Of a DNA stretch of 64,000 bases, positions 1 to 12,010 are shown piece after piece. A program made the position numbers and the translations under genes. A model generated the notes under the pieces. That model was not told the DNA's origin. It was given only the letters and a program-made list of their open reading frames with translations, and made no database searches. The stretch is from Saururus chinensis (Eukaryota; Streptophyta; Magnoliopsida; Piperales; Saururaceae), in assembly GCA_035235625.1 (NCBI GenBank), contig CP141142.1, forward strand, positions 24,996,995 through 25,060,994, written 5' to 3'. The stretch's first letter is position 1. Each line of letters starts with the position of its first letter.

Positions 1-668
1 ATGTGTCTTAAAAAATAATTTAAAAAACATAGCCATGTAAAATCTCCTTCGACAACCTATGACATAATATTTCACCTATAAGATTTGAATTTACAATTGC
101 CTACTATAAGTGTATATGGGCTAGTATAGAGCTTGTGTGTATAACTAATAATTATTATCATCCTCAAAGCATTGAATTATAATTATAGCATGCAAGAGAG
201 ACCTTAATGTAGAACAATTGGCATTGAAGTATTTGTAGCATTATAATCGCACAAAGAAATATCATATATTTCTATCTAGTGATCAATCAATGCTTTTGGG
301 CGATCGATAGGGACAAGGATCGATCGGTCGGCCTCAACGATTGATAGTCACCTCGTGGGGCACAGTGTAAAACTAAGTCGAGATTGGTGTTTGACTGAAA
401 GGCATTAGTGATCAATCGGTACAGTGATAGACCAGTTCCAAAGTTCTTTTTGGATAAGGATTTCATTCTAAATTGATTTATTTGAAGTCTTTTGCTTTCC
501 TAGTCTTTATTCTATATTAGTTTGATTATTTATGGATTTTATGAATAATTTTCTTTATTTTTGATTAGTCAATCATAAGGTAGTTAGAGATTAGTTTCTT
601 TTATTTATAATTATGTCATTAGGTCTTGTATAAAAGCTTGACGCTTTCATGGAGGCCATGGTGCTGTG

Positions 669-700
<32 letters not shown>

Positions 701-1090
701 AAGAAGATATTATTTCTTTTTCTATTATTTTTCCTCTATTTTATGTGACTTTGCCATTAGAATCAAGGATAGAGGAAAGTTGTGTGCGCCTATAGCCATA
801 TTTGTTGAACCACATTCATCTTATCAATCCAGCCTCGCATCAGTTGGTGGCCCATGTAGGTCTAACATTCCACCTTAACGTTGTGAAGGACATACTTTAG
901 AAATTGATGAGATCAATAATTACATTGAAGTAGTAAGGTTATCGCAACAGGTTGAGCAGCTAATGCTTCATATGGCTGATTTGGTAGCTGTCATTGCTAG
1001 CCAAAATTTCAACTTGGTACAACCCAATGTCTAAGTTGAAGATGATGAGATGGAGGTTGGTGCTAACGGCAAGAATCCTTTCTTTAAGTT
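1..1090 (+). mobile_element. LTR/leader plus gag-start relic (Ty3/gypsy-like), copy 0
   Basis: Non-coding leader followed by the start of a gag frame. Positions 43-1080 match 1236-2280 and, interrupted by a CACTA element, 34290-39900, so this is one of three copies of the same retroelement relic. From about 907 to 1030 a frame reads EIDEINNYIEVVRLSQQVEQL and on into VIASQN, a heptad-like pattern usual at the N-terminus of plant gypsy gag. There is an in-frame stop at about 1033 (V-stop-VEDDE). The copy ends abruptly at 1090 against a CYP82 exon scrap. The element's true LTR ends and primer-binding site were not found. Confidence 0.55.
669..698. repeat. (TA)n microsatellite, short allele
   Basis: About 30 bp of TA dinucleotides in the leader of the gypsy-like relic. 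The equivalent site in the two other copies is about twice as long (1842-1912 and 39446-39513). Confidence 0.9.
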
Positions 1091-1152
1091 TGAGCCGGCG
1101 AGCTGAAAGAAGTTCAAGTGTTGCTATCTTTCTTACCTCTCTCCAGTAGGCT
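1091..1152 (-). pseudogene. CYP82 exon 1 scrap (62 bp), copy D
   Basis: Nearly identical to 32880-32941 inside exon 1 of the intact CYP82 gene, differing by one missing base and one substitution. It encodes, on the minus strand, the piece around YWREVRKIATLELLSARRLEL. To its right, sequence similarity jumps to what lies about 0.9 kb upstream of the intact gene (34226 onward), so a deletion of roughly 1.3 kb removed the 5' end of this copy. To its left it abuts a second copy of the LTR/gag relic. By position it is the block 1 counterpart of the intact gene. Confidence 0.85.
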
Positions 1153-1837
1153 TCATAGAACTCTTGTAGAGCTCTATCAACTGAGACACATGCAGCTAAA
1201 CTGGACTTGAATATGAATAATATGCTTCACAACACAAATTCCTTCGACACTATTGTCTTCGCCAACATATGACATAATATTTAGCTTATAAGATTTGAAT
1301 TTACCATTACCTACTATGAGTGTATATGGGTTAGTATAGAGCTTGTGTGTATAACTAATGATCATTGTGATCCTCAAAGCAATATGTTATAACTATAGCA
1401 TGCAAGAGAGACCTTAATGTAGATCAATTGGCATTGAAGAATTCGGAGCATTGGAATCGCACAAAGGAACATCATATTTTTCTCTTTGGCATACGGTCGG
1501 CCTCAAGGATCGAAATACACCTTGTGTGGCACAATGTAAAACACAACCGAGAGTGTGGTGTTTGGCAGAAAGGCATTAGTGATCGATTGGTACAACGACA
1601 TGCCACTTCCAAAGTTCTTTTTGGATAAGGATTTTATTCTAAATTGATTTCTTTTAAGCCTTTTACTTTCCTAGGAGTCTTTATTCCATATTATTTATGG
1701 ATTTTATGAGTTATTTACTTTATTTTTGATTAGCCAATCATAAGGTAGTTAGAGATTAGTTTCTTTTATTTACAATTATGTCATTAGGTCTTGTATAAAA
1801 GCTTGGTGCTTTCATAGAGGCCATGGTGCTATGTTTT

Positions 1838-1915
<78 letters not shown>

Positions 1916-2125
1916 AAGAAGAGATTATTTCTTTCTCCTTTATTTTCCATCTATTTTCCGTGAATTTCCATTGGAATTCATGAAAGAGAAAGGCTGTGTG
2001 CTTCTGTAGCCATATGTGTTGAACAACATTCATCCCATCAATCCAGCCCAGCATCATTTGGTGGCCCATGTAGGTCCAACATGCAGCCTTAACACCGTGG
2101 AGGGCATGTTGTAGGAATTGGTGAG
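1153..2125 (+). mobile_element. LTR/leader relic of gypsy-like element, copy 1
   Basis: Matches 1-900 and the interrupted copy at 34226-34516 plus 39055-39740. It holds a (TA)n tract and a stretch near 2040-2070 resembling the end of an LTR and leader. The site 1447-1460 is the empty equivalent of the CACTA insertion at 34517-39054. No gene is seen. Confidence 0.55.
1842..1912. repeat. (TA)n microsatellite
   Basis: About 70 bp of uninterrupted TA repeats in the retroelement leader; longer than the copy at 669-698 and similar to 39446-39513. Confidence 0.95.
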
Positions 2126-3235
2126 ATGAATGATAAGGTTGTCTTGATAGGTTGAGCAGCTAACGCTTCAGATGGCTCATTTGATAGCCGTCATTGCTAG
2201 CCAAAATTCCAACTTGGTTCAACTCAATGTCCAAGTTGAAGATGATGAGATGGAGGTTGGTGTTGACGGCAAGAATCCTTTCTCTAATGCTCCCCTCCTT
2301 GATGACGAGGAGGTAGACCAATTACCTCGCTGCGAGACCAGTTAATATGGCTGACTCCCGCCATGAGAATTAAGGAGACCAAATGCTTACATGCCCCTGA
2401 GACAAGATGATATGGCAAATTAGAGCTGGGAGGTTGGTTTGAAGATTGATATCCTTGAATTTCATAGGGGAATGCAGCCTGTAGAGTTCTTAGATTGGGT
2501 TGTCAATGTAGAAGACGTCCTTGACTTCAAGGAAATAAAGGAAGACAAGCATGTTTCCTTGGTGGTGACTCATTTTCGAGATTGAGCAGCCACATAGTGG
2601 AAACAAATGAAATCTACCTGTGCACACCAAGGCAAGTCAAAGATCATTAAATAAGAGAAATTAAAGAAATATATGAGGCAAGACTTTCTACCCTACAACT
2701 TTCCCCGAGTGACGTATCAATGACTACATGACCTACGACAAGGGTCAAAACTAGTGGATGAGTACACTAAAGAAATCTATCAATTGCTACACTATAATGA
2801 CTTGGCTAAATCAAATGAACAACTTGTCTCGTTATATTGGATATATTCATCAAAACCTTAAGAGGCATAAATTTTGTTTCATACTTTTTCCTTATCGAAG
2901 GAGAATTATATAGCGCTCTAATTTGAGAAACAATAAAGCCCTATTGTTTGCCACTTTGGGACAACATGTGGCACTTCTCTAGCCATGTCAGTTGCCACTA
3001 ATTCAAGTAATGTGTAAGCCTCTTCTAAGGCTACACAACACCCTCAAAGCCTCTACAAGTGCTGATCCAAAGTTCTTTAAATGTGGTGGAAGGGTCATAG
3101 TGCGACAAATTATCCTCGAAATAACCGGAATGGGAAAGGATTGTTCACTGAATATGTTGAGAATGCTAAGTGTGATAATGTTTCTTTTGATTACACAATC
3201 CTATATATGGTGAGGAAGGACTACTGAACAAAGAG
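2126..3235 (+). pseudogene. Ty3/gypsy gag, decayed
   Basis: A broken gag (capsid/nucleocapsid) frame. Visible in order: VEQLTLQMAHLIAVIASQ at about 2148; the capsid start DILEFHRGMQPVEFLDWV at about 2446; EDKHVSLVVTHFRD; and a line related to QDFLPYNFPRVTYQ, LRQGSKLVDEYTKEIYQLL and LVSLYW up to about 2855. This is the plant retrotrans_gag pattern. A zinc-knuckle remnant, KFFKCGGR followed after a frameshift by a CNYPRNN-like stretch, lies near 3070-3125. Several in-frame stops (for example HFRD-stop, AT-stop-WKQ) and frameshifts make it non-functional. In block 2 the central part (about 2466-3027) is deleted. Confidence 0.8.
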
Positions 3236-3316
3236 ATAGTGGAACTCACATTTCACTTGAGAGAGTGGAACTCACATATCACTTGAGAGATAGTAGAACT
3301 CGCATTTCACTCAAGA
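3225..3316. repeat. Triplicated ~30-bp unit
   Basis: The sequence GATAGTGGAACTCACATTTC plus CACTTGAGA occurs three times with small changes. Block 2 has a single copy at about 40282-40312, so expansion or contraction followed the block duplication. Confidence 0.75.
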
Positions 3317-3364
3317 TTTCTATTGATGAAGACAAAGTAGTAGCCGAAGGACTATAATGGATCA

Positions 3365-4432
3365 ACACTTGGATATGGATTGGGACGTAGGCCATATTAC
3401 TTGGGTTTGAAGGCTGTTATAGAACATATGTGCAAGACAAGTGAGAAATTTGATATTGTCTCCTTGTCTGATGGTTTCTTTTTATTTAAATTTGAAAATG
3501 AAGAAGAATATCTCAAAGTTCTCGGATCTATTTGGTCCATTGCTAGCCGACCATTGATTCTAAAAAGTTGGATTACAAATACCAAGCTAGTATGTGATTT
3601 GCTGAGTTTAATTCCATTATGGACCACGTTCCTAATCTTCCTGTTCAATACTAGAGTGTAGAAAATCTAGGCTGAATTGCTAGTTCAATTTGCTCTCCCT
3701 TATATATGGATTAGTTATCTAAAAATTGCCAAAGACTTTCTTTTTCTTGTCTCTCTATGTGGAGATTGACATTGGATGCTCTACGAGGGATCAACTCTAT
3801 ATTTATCAAAAATATGGTTTAGGTTTTTTCAAGAAATATCTTATGAGTAGAAACCTCCTATTTGCACTTGTTGTCGATGTTTTGATCATTCCATTGCATC
3901 TTACACCACGCCTCAGGGTTGGGTTCCACGAGAGACAAATGCTGGACCTTTAATTGTTCTTACACAGGTTAAAAATCATAATGAAAATGTTATCCATTCT
4001 TAGTCAGAGTTACAAGCTAGAGATCAGAGGGATGTGGCTCAACAATCTCTACCTCGGCCAGAGTTGGGTGCCGGGACTAGGGGCTCATCCGAATTTATGG
4101 GTGGTAATCTCACATCTCTCAGTGTTTCCAAAGTCGTCCATCATCTGCAATCCTTTGTACTTGTTTTGAAACATAATGTTTCAAGTCATATTAATTTGGG
4201 AGGTCATAATTCTAACAAAGAAATTCAGTATATCGTTCCTCATGAGAGTGGATTGATGGAAAAAATTGCAAGCAAGTCTGCATCTATTCCTCGTGCAATT
4301 TCTTTGGTGTCCCCTACATCCCATTGTGGTGACCAAGTGAATGATTAATAGATTAGTATCCTTCATCAAGATAATGATATTAATTCTATTCTTAGTGCTG
4401 AAATCTTTGTGGATTTATCAAATACTTTGAAG
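3365..4432 (+). pseudogene. LINE ORF1, DUF4283 and zinc-knuckle protein, decayed
   Basis: ORF1 of plant L1 elements encodes an RNA-binding, nucleocapsid-like protein. Here GRRPYYLGLKAVIEHMC at 3382 begins the DUF4283 fold, followed by FDIVSLSDGFFLFKFENEEE and RPLILKSWITNTK, ending in LIPLWT. A frame change follows. Later pieces include VSLCGD (usually VCVEID) and a knuckle, CTCCRCFDHSIASY, near 3868-3905, with the final Cys replaced. The text then runs through VPRETNAGPLIVLTQVKN to about 4350. Stops occur at 3659, 3677 and elsewhere. It is joined at about 4432 to a foreign gag segment. Confidence 0.8.
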
Positions 4433-5319
4433 AAAGCGAAGGTCCCTGAACCAAATGCGTATGCTGGGACGTGAGGCGCCAAGGAGATTGGGAACTTCCT
4501 TTGGAATATGGAAAGCTATTTCACGCTGGTCCATACCCAAGAGGGGGAGAAGGTTACCATGGCAGCGATGTACCTTGAAGGGGATGCAAAGTTCTGGTGG
4601 CGGATGCTATTGGACGATGATGCAGCTACAGGTCGGCCAAAAATAGGGACGTGGGAGACGTTTAAGAGGGAGTTGTGGGCGCAATTCCTTCCCAAAAATG
4701 TGTCTTGGATGGCTAGAGAGGCGTTGAGGAACCTCAAGCATACGGAGGCAGTCCGGGACTACGTTAAGGAGTTTCAATCCCTGATTTTGGGTGTGACAAA
4801 CATGACGAAGGATGACAAGCTATTCTACTTTGTGGCGGGCTTGCAAACTTGGGCTCAGAACAAACTAAGATGGAGGGAAGTGGAGGACCTTCCCTCAGCC
4901 ATTGCAGTGGCTGATAGCTTGGCGGATTTCAAACAAACTCCCGCTGAGTTAGCGAAGAAGAATGGGGAAGCAAAGTCATCCAACAAGGAGGGCAACAAGG
5001 GTGGTAATAGTGGCAAAGCAAAGGGCAGTGAGCAGGTTAGCCGGCCTAACAAAAGTGTTGGCTACTTGCTTGATGGGTTCAGCGAGGCGGATGGCTTAAC
5101 TTGCTTGATGGGGATTCGATAAGGGCATTGAAGAATCAAGTGTAGGAGGCCTGTTAGCCCCTTAACTTGCTATATAGGAAAAGGGGGCGGCTACCCCCTT
5201 ACTTGGCAGTGGACAACCAAGTTTGCTAGGCGACGGATAGCCTAGGTAGCCCCCATAGACGGATGATGGGACAGTGTGGGTGATGTTCCAGATGAGCTAC
5301 TTGCCTTGCGGAGCAGGCT
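4433..5319 (+). pseudogene. Gypsy gag fragment patched into the LINE
   Basis: A gag capsid fragment unrelated to the LINE. It starts near KVPEPNAYAGT, has one stop (TGA at about 4472, where an Arg codon is expected), then continues open: NMESYFTLVHTQEGEKVTMA, YLEGDAKFWWR, TWETFKRELWAQFLP, REALRNLKHTEAVRDYVKEF and MTKDDKLFYFVAGLQTWAQ, ending in a Lys/Gly/Asn-rich tail to 5122. This is the retrotrans_gag domain of chromovirus-like elements. It is much better preserved than its surroundings. Block 2 has about 740 bp of ordinary LINE sequence here (41429-42169) instead. Confidence 0.88.
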
Positions 5320-7199
5320 GAGTACCTCTCAGAAGTTAATAGAAGTGTTCATTATATTGGTTTACAAAAAATTAATCTTGATTCTTCATTCACATGGTCT
5401 AACAAAAGTGGAGGTCGTAGAAGAATTTTCTAAAAAATTGACCGAGTTTCTTGCAACATTGGATGGATTAATAGATTTCTAGGGGTAGTGTGTTGCCTTC
5501 ATCCATATGTGTCGGATCATCACCCCTTATTAATTGATATTAATCCTCCTCCTATTTCAAGGAAAAAATCTTACAAATTTTTTAATTCTTGGATGAGCCT
5601 TGATGGTTTTAGAGATTTGGTATATTCTTCTTGGAATACGGATGTTCATGGAAATTCATTCTTCTTTATGGTTCAGAAATTGAAGCTCCTCAAACAAGCC
5701 ATTAAAGTTTGGAATAGAGATAAGTTTGGAAAAATCAATAAAATAGTTGATGAAGCGAAGGTTATTCTTCAGCGTTGGCAACTTCTAATTATGGATGATC
5801 ACTTTAATGATGCTTATGTTATTGAAGAAGCTAAAACTTTAGTCATATATAATTAGGAAATTTCCAGAGAATAATCATTGTTTAGACATAAATCTAGAGT
5901 TAAATGGTTTTTGGAAGGAGAAAGTTCTACAAAGTTCTTACATACTATTTTGCTTCCAAAAATATTGCACAATATTCATTTTCTTGAGGATTCTTATGGC
6001 AACAAATTGGACTCTTTTGACATGGTGGTAAGGAGGCTACATAATTTTTCCAGGCCTTATTCATCATCTCCTATTGGCATGTCTTTCATCAAGGCTTGCC
6101 TCAGTGAGGACCAGGCTAATTCCTTGATTATTCCGATTATTCAAGATGAAATTTATTAGACTGTCATCTTCTCTCTAGTAAATAAAGCTTCAGGTCCATA
6201 TGGCTAATCTAAGGAGTTCTCTCTAGCGAATAAAGCTTCAGGTCCATATGGCTAATCTAAGGAGTTTTTTTGTTAGATATTGGGATGCCATTGGTGATGA
6301 TTTCTATAAGGCTATCTTGTATTTTTTTTCCATCTAAGCAGAATGTTAAGAGGCTTGAATAATACTTTCTTAACTCTTGTCCATAAAGAAAATGGTGCTA
6401 CCTCTTTTGATAAATTCTAGCCTACATCTATGTGTAATTTTCTTTTAAAAAAACATCACAAAGATCATGATGTATAGGTTCTCTAGAGTTCTTCCTGATA
6501 TCATCAGTGACAATCAAGTTGCTTGTTTGAAAGTCATGCTTATCTATAATAACGTTGTTCTTGCTCATGAGCTGCTTCACAATTAGCAAAGTAAGAGACA
6601 TTCTAAAGAAGTTTGTATAAAAGTGGATCTAAACGAAGCTTATGACAAGGCACGTTGGGAATTCATTCTTCAAGCTCTCTTAGATATTGGTTGTCCTTCT
6701 ACTTGGATTTCTTGGATAAAGATGTGTATTACAACAACTTCTTTTAGTGTTCTTATTAATGGATCCAATTATGACTTCTTCCAATGTAATTGTGGTATGT
6801 GCTAGGGTTGTCCTCTATCCCCTCTTTTGTTTGTTCTGGTTATGCAATCTTTCACTTATATTCTCACTTATTATCATAATGGAGGCTAGATCAATATTCC
6901 TATTCATAGGAATGCTATTGGTGTTTACCAGTTGCTCTTCGCAGATGATATCTTGTTATTTTCTCAGGCATCATATGCTTTAGCAATTGGTCTAATGGAG
7001 GCTATTGATTTGTTCTCTCATATTAATGGCCTTGTGGCTAATGATTCTAAAAGTTGCATCTTCTTATCAGTGAGCTATATTAAGAAGAGCATTTTTCTTT
7101 AGTTGTTTGGTTTTAGAGAAAAAACTCTATTTCGTTACTTAGGCTTCCTCTTTTTTTAGGTAGACTTTAGGCATATATGTGCTCTCATATTCTAAGACT
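5320..7199 (+). pseudogene. LINE endonuclease C-terminus and reverse transcriptase, decayed
   Basis: This is ORF2 of the L1 element. The endonuclease end reads NLDSSFTWSNKSGGRRRIF, then VSCNIGWINRF and YVSDHHPLLIDINPPP (the SDH motif of the APE-like endonuclease). The spacer KVWNRDKFGKIN leads into WFLEGESSTKFLHT (usually GDRNTKFFH). RT blocks follow: NNTFLTLVHKENGA, DLNEAYDKARWEFI, SFSVLINGS and, at about 6919-6967, VYQLLFADDILLFSQA with the catalytic FADD intact. Several stops and frame changes separate these blocks. The end (FRYLGF) runs straight into the solo LTR at 7205. Confidence 0.88.
6169..6264. repeat. 48-bp tandem duplication inside LINE ORF2
   Basis: The 48-bp unit beginning TTCTCTCTAG and ending TCTAAGGAG is present twice in tandem (6169-6216, 6217-6264). 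The same doubling is in block 2 at about 43025-43120, so it predates the block duplication. It encodes the NKASGPDG region of RT twice. Confidence 0.9.
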
Positions 7200-7204
7200 A
7201 ATTC

Positions 7205-10200
7205 TGTAACGATTAGTATTTTTGACCTGAGTACCTTGTTTACTTAATTTCTTCCATTGTATAGTAAATTTGGGTGTGAAACCTATTTAAATAAGAGATA
7301 AACATTGAGTCCGTCGTAGCAGTACTAAGAACGTGAAAAACAAAAGGTCAAATGAGAGAAATAAGAGTTTTCAAATATTTATTTTAGATTTATTCCAAAA
7401 TTTGAATTGTGAGCTTGCATACATATGTGACCCACTTGTATCAAGAGGTAAATTAGTAATTACAAATTTTTATTTAGTTGGCTATTTTAGCTTATATCTA
7501 AAAGACCTAGTTGACTTAGAAATTAGCTTAACTGGTGGAAAGGAATTTTGACGTGGCAAAACTTCCCACAATCCTATGTTAAGAGGGAATAACTCATATA
7601 AAAGAGAGGAGACACAGTTGATAAATGGGAGAAATATAAAGAGAAAACAAAAGAAAGAGAGGGGAAAGAATAGTGTTGGGTCGCAAGTACTATTGCAATT
7701 GGTATCTTTTAAACTTTGAGCTCCTATCTCGAATCCATCGATCACATTATAGTTTTATCACGCTTTTCTTTCATGGTAATAAAATTCTTTGAATGAATTG
7801 TAAATAATATTTAAGTTGTAATTGTGTGAAATTTTTCCTTAATGTAATGGAATCAAATATCAAGTTTCAGGCTATGGTTAGATTTTGATGCATATGCCCA
7901 ATGTCAAGAATGGCTTAGTCTATGCATGTTTTTAGTTATGACAATAAAGATCAATCGCATTATAGTTTTATCGCGCTTTGCTTTCGTGGTAATGAAATTC
8001 TTGTATGAATTGTAAATAATATTTAAGTTGTAATTATGTAAAATCATTCCTTAATGTAATGGAATCAAATATCAAGTCTCAGGCTATGGTTAGATTTTGA
8101 TTCATGTGCCCAATGTCATGAATGACTTATTCTATGCATGTTTTTAGTTATGACAATAAAGTTTGATTCAATTTAATTAAATTATGTACGATTGTGTTGT
8201 TACCTAGACTAATTTTTTCACCAAGAAAGAGGTTGGAGAAGTAAAATTCGGTTTTTAGTTGCACTGCACAATTAATTATTGACGTCCTTGTTTGTGGAAA
8301 TTCACGACCTGTATTTAAGGGGTTTTTTCACTGTGGGTTTATAGGCAATGATGAACTTATGAAAATAGATTATTAATCCCTTGGTTTTTGTTACTGATTG
8401 TTAGAATGGTGGAAAACTAAGTTTTGACAACTTAGGAACCTTATCTGTGCGTAACTCTTTGTGAACAGAGAGTTTTTCTTCACTTTGATGGGAGTGGGAC
8501 GACATTGTATCTCTGGGGAAAAGTTTTTCCGGAGAGCTATTCAGAACAAGCACTAAAAAGCTGGGTGGTCCATGGGCTTCCGAGGTCTGCCCTTAGTCTC
8601 ACTTTCCCAGTCTAGAACAGAGCATTCAGGGATGGGCTTTGTTCTTAACTTTAACGACGTTCAAGTCAATGGTCAGGTTTATTTACGGGACCGGTATAAT
8701 AAAGGCATAAAATAATGAAATCACATATCTAAACTCGGTTCAAAACCATAGAAATTTTATAAAAATTCTATAAATTTATGGTAAGCTTATATAATCCTAA
8801 TGAACATCCATACCAAGTTCAAGTCGAAATAAAATCTAAGTAATTGTATAAAATTATGGTTTTTCCTTTAATGGTAAATTTTAATATGCCTAATGAACCC
8901 GTCACGGTTTAGGAGGCTATATTAATAAAAACAACTTACCAATTTTAATCTAGTTGTATGACTCTCTTAATAATCTATAGTTTAAATTTCATATGTCTTT
9001 GGAGTTGTCAATGTATCATATTAATTATGATAGTACCCTTAGGTTTTCACCAACTTAATTATATTTATGATTTTGGCTTAAACTATTAGTTAATTAACAA
9101 TATATGTAGAATTCCTTGACCCTAATATGTACCTTATACAAATTACTAAGACACTTTAATAATACATAATTGGCCAAAATATCCTTAATGGGAAATTGAA
9201 GTTATGAACATTGAACTTATTATCTTCGAAGGCGTTATAAACCTTTACTACATAATAATGTCAACTAAAGTCTCAACTTTATATAATAATATAGATGAAC
9301 CTAGGATAACAAAGATCATTTTGAGATCTCATAAACTCGGGTCAAGGCTCGAGTGTGTATAATATTTGGGAATTAATGTTACACTTTATCATTTATTTGG
9401 ATTAAACTATATTTATGATTTGGATCATGTATGCATATTGATTGGGATGTATAGCACTATAACCTCATGAATATATATTTACAAATCATGCTCACAATAC
9501 ATAGTTGATAATAATTCTATATGTCACACACATGGGAATATTATTGATGGTCATTGTATTAAGGGTACTTCATGTTACTTATAACTCATGTTTAGGATTA
9601 TGTAGTTCATGATATACTTTTCTATCATAATGAATGAATACATTTGTTTGGGGAATTGAACACATGTTGCACATGCACATTGGATCGTAAAGGGGTATGC
9701 TGAGTCTTAATTTGATAGAATAATTATACTTTATGCTTAGGGCCAATGAATCCTAATTTCTTATTAGGCATTCCTTGATCTAGAGAGTAAATTAAAATGA
9801 TTCTCTACTATTTAGAGGTAAGGGGTTTTCATTTTAAGAGTGATTTATTACATTAATACCTTGTTTGATGTAGTTAAACATACATTTTTTTACGAAGAAT
9901 GGATTATATGTTTATTTTAGAAATTTATCCTTATATTTTTTATATTCATTTGCACATAATATGCTATGTATGATTGAGGTATATTAGGGTTTCTTATGTA
10001 TGCATATGTCTAAGGTTAATTTAGTGAATCCATGTTACATGCATGTCTTGGCATATAAGATATTATTTAATAAATTATGACATACATGAAGTAGCATGAT
10101 TACTTGGAGTTGCACCTATAAACATGTTTATAATTTAGTGCATTATAAAAATAATTTGTAAACTATGGATTAATCATAATTAGTCGAGATTTCTATTATA

Positions 10201-10811
10201 TTTAGACTTATTTTGGATGTAATTTGGAGATTAAATTACTTGGATATGGTTTGTATGTCTTTTGATGTACTTTTAAGATATATGTACATTATGGGCTTAA
10301 GGAATTTAATTTGAATGTTGATGCATGTATTAGGGTGTTAATGTAATTATTTTCAAAACCTTACTAAGTTTGTACCCTTATTTCGTTTTGGGAATCCTTC
10401 AGGATCCCGTGTGTGATGGTGTCACACAGGTGCTTAGGATGACTTGTTTTGCGAGCTGGATGATAATTGAGGAGCCACTGAGTGGGGAAATAATCTTTAA
10501 TAAGGGCTAGTTGAGAGAAAATAAATGAAAACACTTTAAAAAACTTCATGTTATATTGTTATCATTGCATTTTTAATTATGGTAGATTTTCTTCTAAAGT
10601 TTGGGGCATATGCTTATGCTATTGCCCTAGGACTTGTATATTGAATGCATAATCCTAGTTATAATAAAAAGTAGTTAAATTTCTTTTTTATATTTATTAT
10701 ATGGAATATTTTTAATTAAATTCATGGCTTGGCTGTGAATTCTGATCTAATCCACGGTTGGGTTAGAAGTTGTCGCGTCCTCCCACCGGTTTTAGGTTAG
10801 GGGGCATGACA
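7205..10811 (+). mobile_element. Solo LTR of a long-LTR gypsy (Tekay/Del-like), block 1
   Basis: Begins TGTAACG and ends CATGACA (TG...CA) and splits the LINE reverse-transcriptase region cleanly, so that RT text resumes after it. The flanks AATTC (left) and TATTC (right) look like a 5-bp target duplication with one mismatch. At 3607 bp it is close in length to the LTR at 26472-30116 and shares its general layout, including a bound such as CCACCGG near the right end. No gag or pol lies inside. It is also present in block 2 (44044-49193). The lineage is inferred from length and similarity only. Confidence 0.75.
7739..8161. repeat. ~211-bp tandem duplication inside the solo LTR
   Basis: Two consecutive units starting GATCACATTATAGTTTTATC and AATCGCATTATAGTTTTATC, each ending around TTAGTTATGACAATAAAG. 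The same pair is in block 2 (about 44560-44985), so the doubling is older than the block duplication. Confidence 0.9.
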
Positions 10812-12010
10812 TATTCCATTAAGCCTTTGTGGGTTGGAAAATAGCTTAATTTCTTATGCTTGGTGATTAGAGCTCCAAAAATATGTTCTTTCTAGCATGC
10901 ATATTTAATGATCTCTCCATTTCATGCTTCCTTATAGTGTCATCAAGAAATTAGAATTTCTAATGTCTAATTTTCTTTGGAGTAGCTCTGCTAATAGTAG
11001 TAGATTTTATCCTCTTAGTTGGAAGAAAGTTTCTCATCCTAAAAAAGAGGGAAGATTGGGAATTAGATCAACGAAAGATTGGTGTTATATTGATTTATCC
11101 AAACAATTTTTTAGACTTCTAAGATAGAAAAATTCTTTGTGGATCAAATGGATACATGGATATTATATTTAGGATTCAACTATCTAGCATTCCGAGGCTC
11201 CTTCATATTCTTCTACTTTTAAGAGGAATTTTCTCTCTATTCGAAGTATGATGATTGCTTTTATTTTTCATAAGATTAATAATGGTAGAAATATTCTTTT
11301 CTATATGGATCCTTGGGTTGAAAATTTTATTCTCCTTCATAACTATGGTTAGTGCCTAGTGCACAAATGGAGAGTTTTGTATCAGTTTGATCAATGGTCA
11401 CTGGAAGTGGACTCAACATATAAATTTGAGTTGTGATCATTTGCTGCATATCATTAGTGATTATATTTCTATTGTTAACCAATACGCTGATGTAGTCAAG
11501 TGGAAGCCAAGTTCATCAAGTAATTCTTCAACAAAATCTACCTATAAGGCTCTTTACAAGCATGTTCCCAAGTTCAAATGGACCTCCCTTATTTGGTTTA
11601 AACATCATATTCCTCATCATTCTTTTATAAGTTGGTTAATGTTACATGTCATCTTCTTACTTTGGATAAAATCCAAGCGAAAGGCATTTAATTTGTTCAT
11701 TGATGTATTCTTTGCAAGGCGGATCTTCAAACGACCCATCACATTTTCTTAGCATGTGACATATTCATTTTTCAGTCATTCTATTCCTTACTTAGGTTTT
11801 ATTTTGAAGTTGTTTATGAATTGTGTAGTCTATTTCTTATAGAGGGAGAGAAATAATCACATCTTCAGGAATGAAGGCATGCCATAAGAGATCCCTTAAC
11901 ATGTAGTGTGAAAGTCATACTCATCTTTCTAAGATTGTTCGTAAATTCCCTTTTATTGTTGAAAGGTGGCATTTGTAATCTTATTTTTTTCTAGTACTAT
12001 TGACTGTGTT
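10812..12010 (+). pseudogene. LINE ORF2 C-terminal part (RT thumb, zf-RVT), decayed
   Basis: Continues the LINE after the solo LTR: a degenerate LISYAGRLEL-like line, then MLPYSVIKKLEFLMSNFLWSS, WKKVSHPKKEGRLGIRSTKDW and LWIKWIHGYY. The zf-RVT-type tail STYKALYKHVPKFKWTSLIWFKHHIPHHSFISWL appears at about 11530-11640, and ARRIFKRPITFS near 11720. These are standard late blocks of plant L1 ORF2. Stops interrupt it repeatedly. The LINE appears to end before 12010; no clear poly(A) tail was seen. Confidence 0.82.

Larger units (their letters stand above)
3340..12010 (+). mobile_element. LINE-1 element, block 1, with nested solo LTR
   Basis: A decayed plant L1-type non-LTR retrotransposon. It is recognised by ORF1 with a DUF4283 domain and CCHC-like knuckle, then endonuclease C-terminus, reverse transcriptase and a zf-RVT-like tail. 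It is split by a 3607-bp solo LTR (7205-10811), and part of the ORF1/endonuclease region is replaced by an unrelated gypsy gag piece (4433-5319). A second copy with the same nested LTR lies at 40350-50350. Stops and frameshifts are numerous. The 5' end and poly(A) end were not defined. Confidence 0.85.

Noticed and set aside
1756-2069. Tyr/Ile-repeat open frames across the (TA)n tract
   Set aside because: Translation of a dinucleotide microsatellite; not coding.
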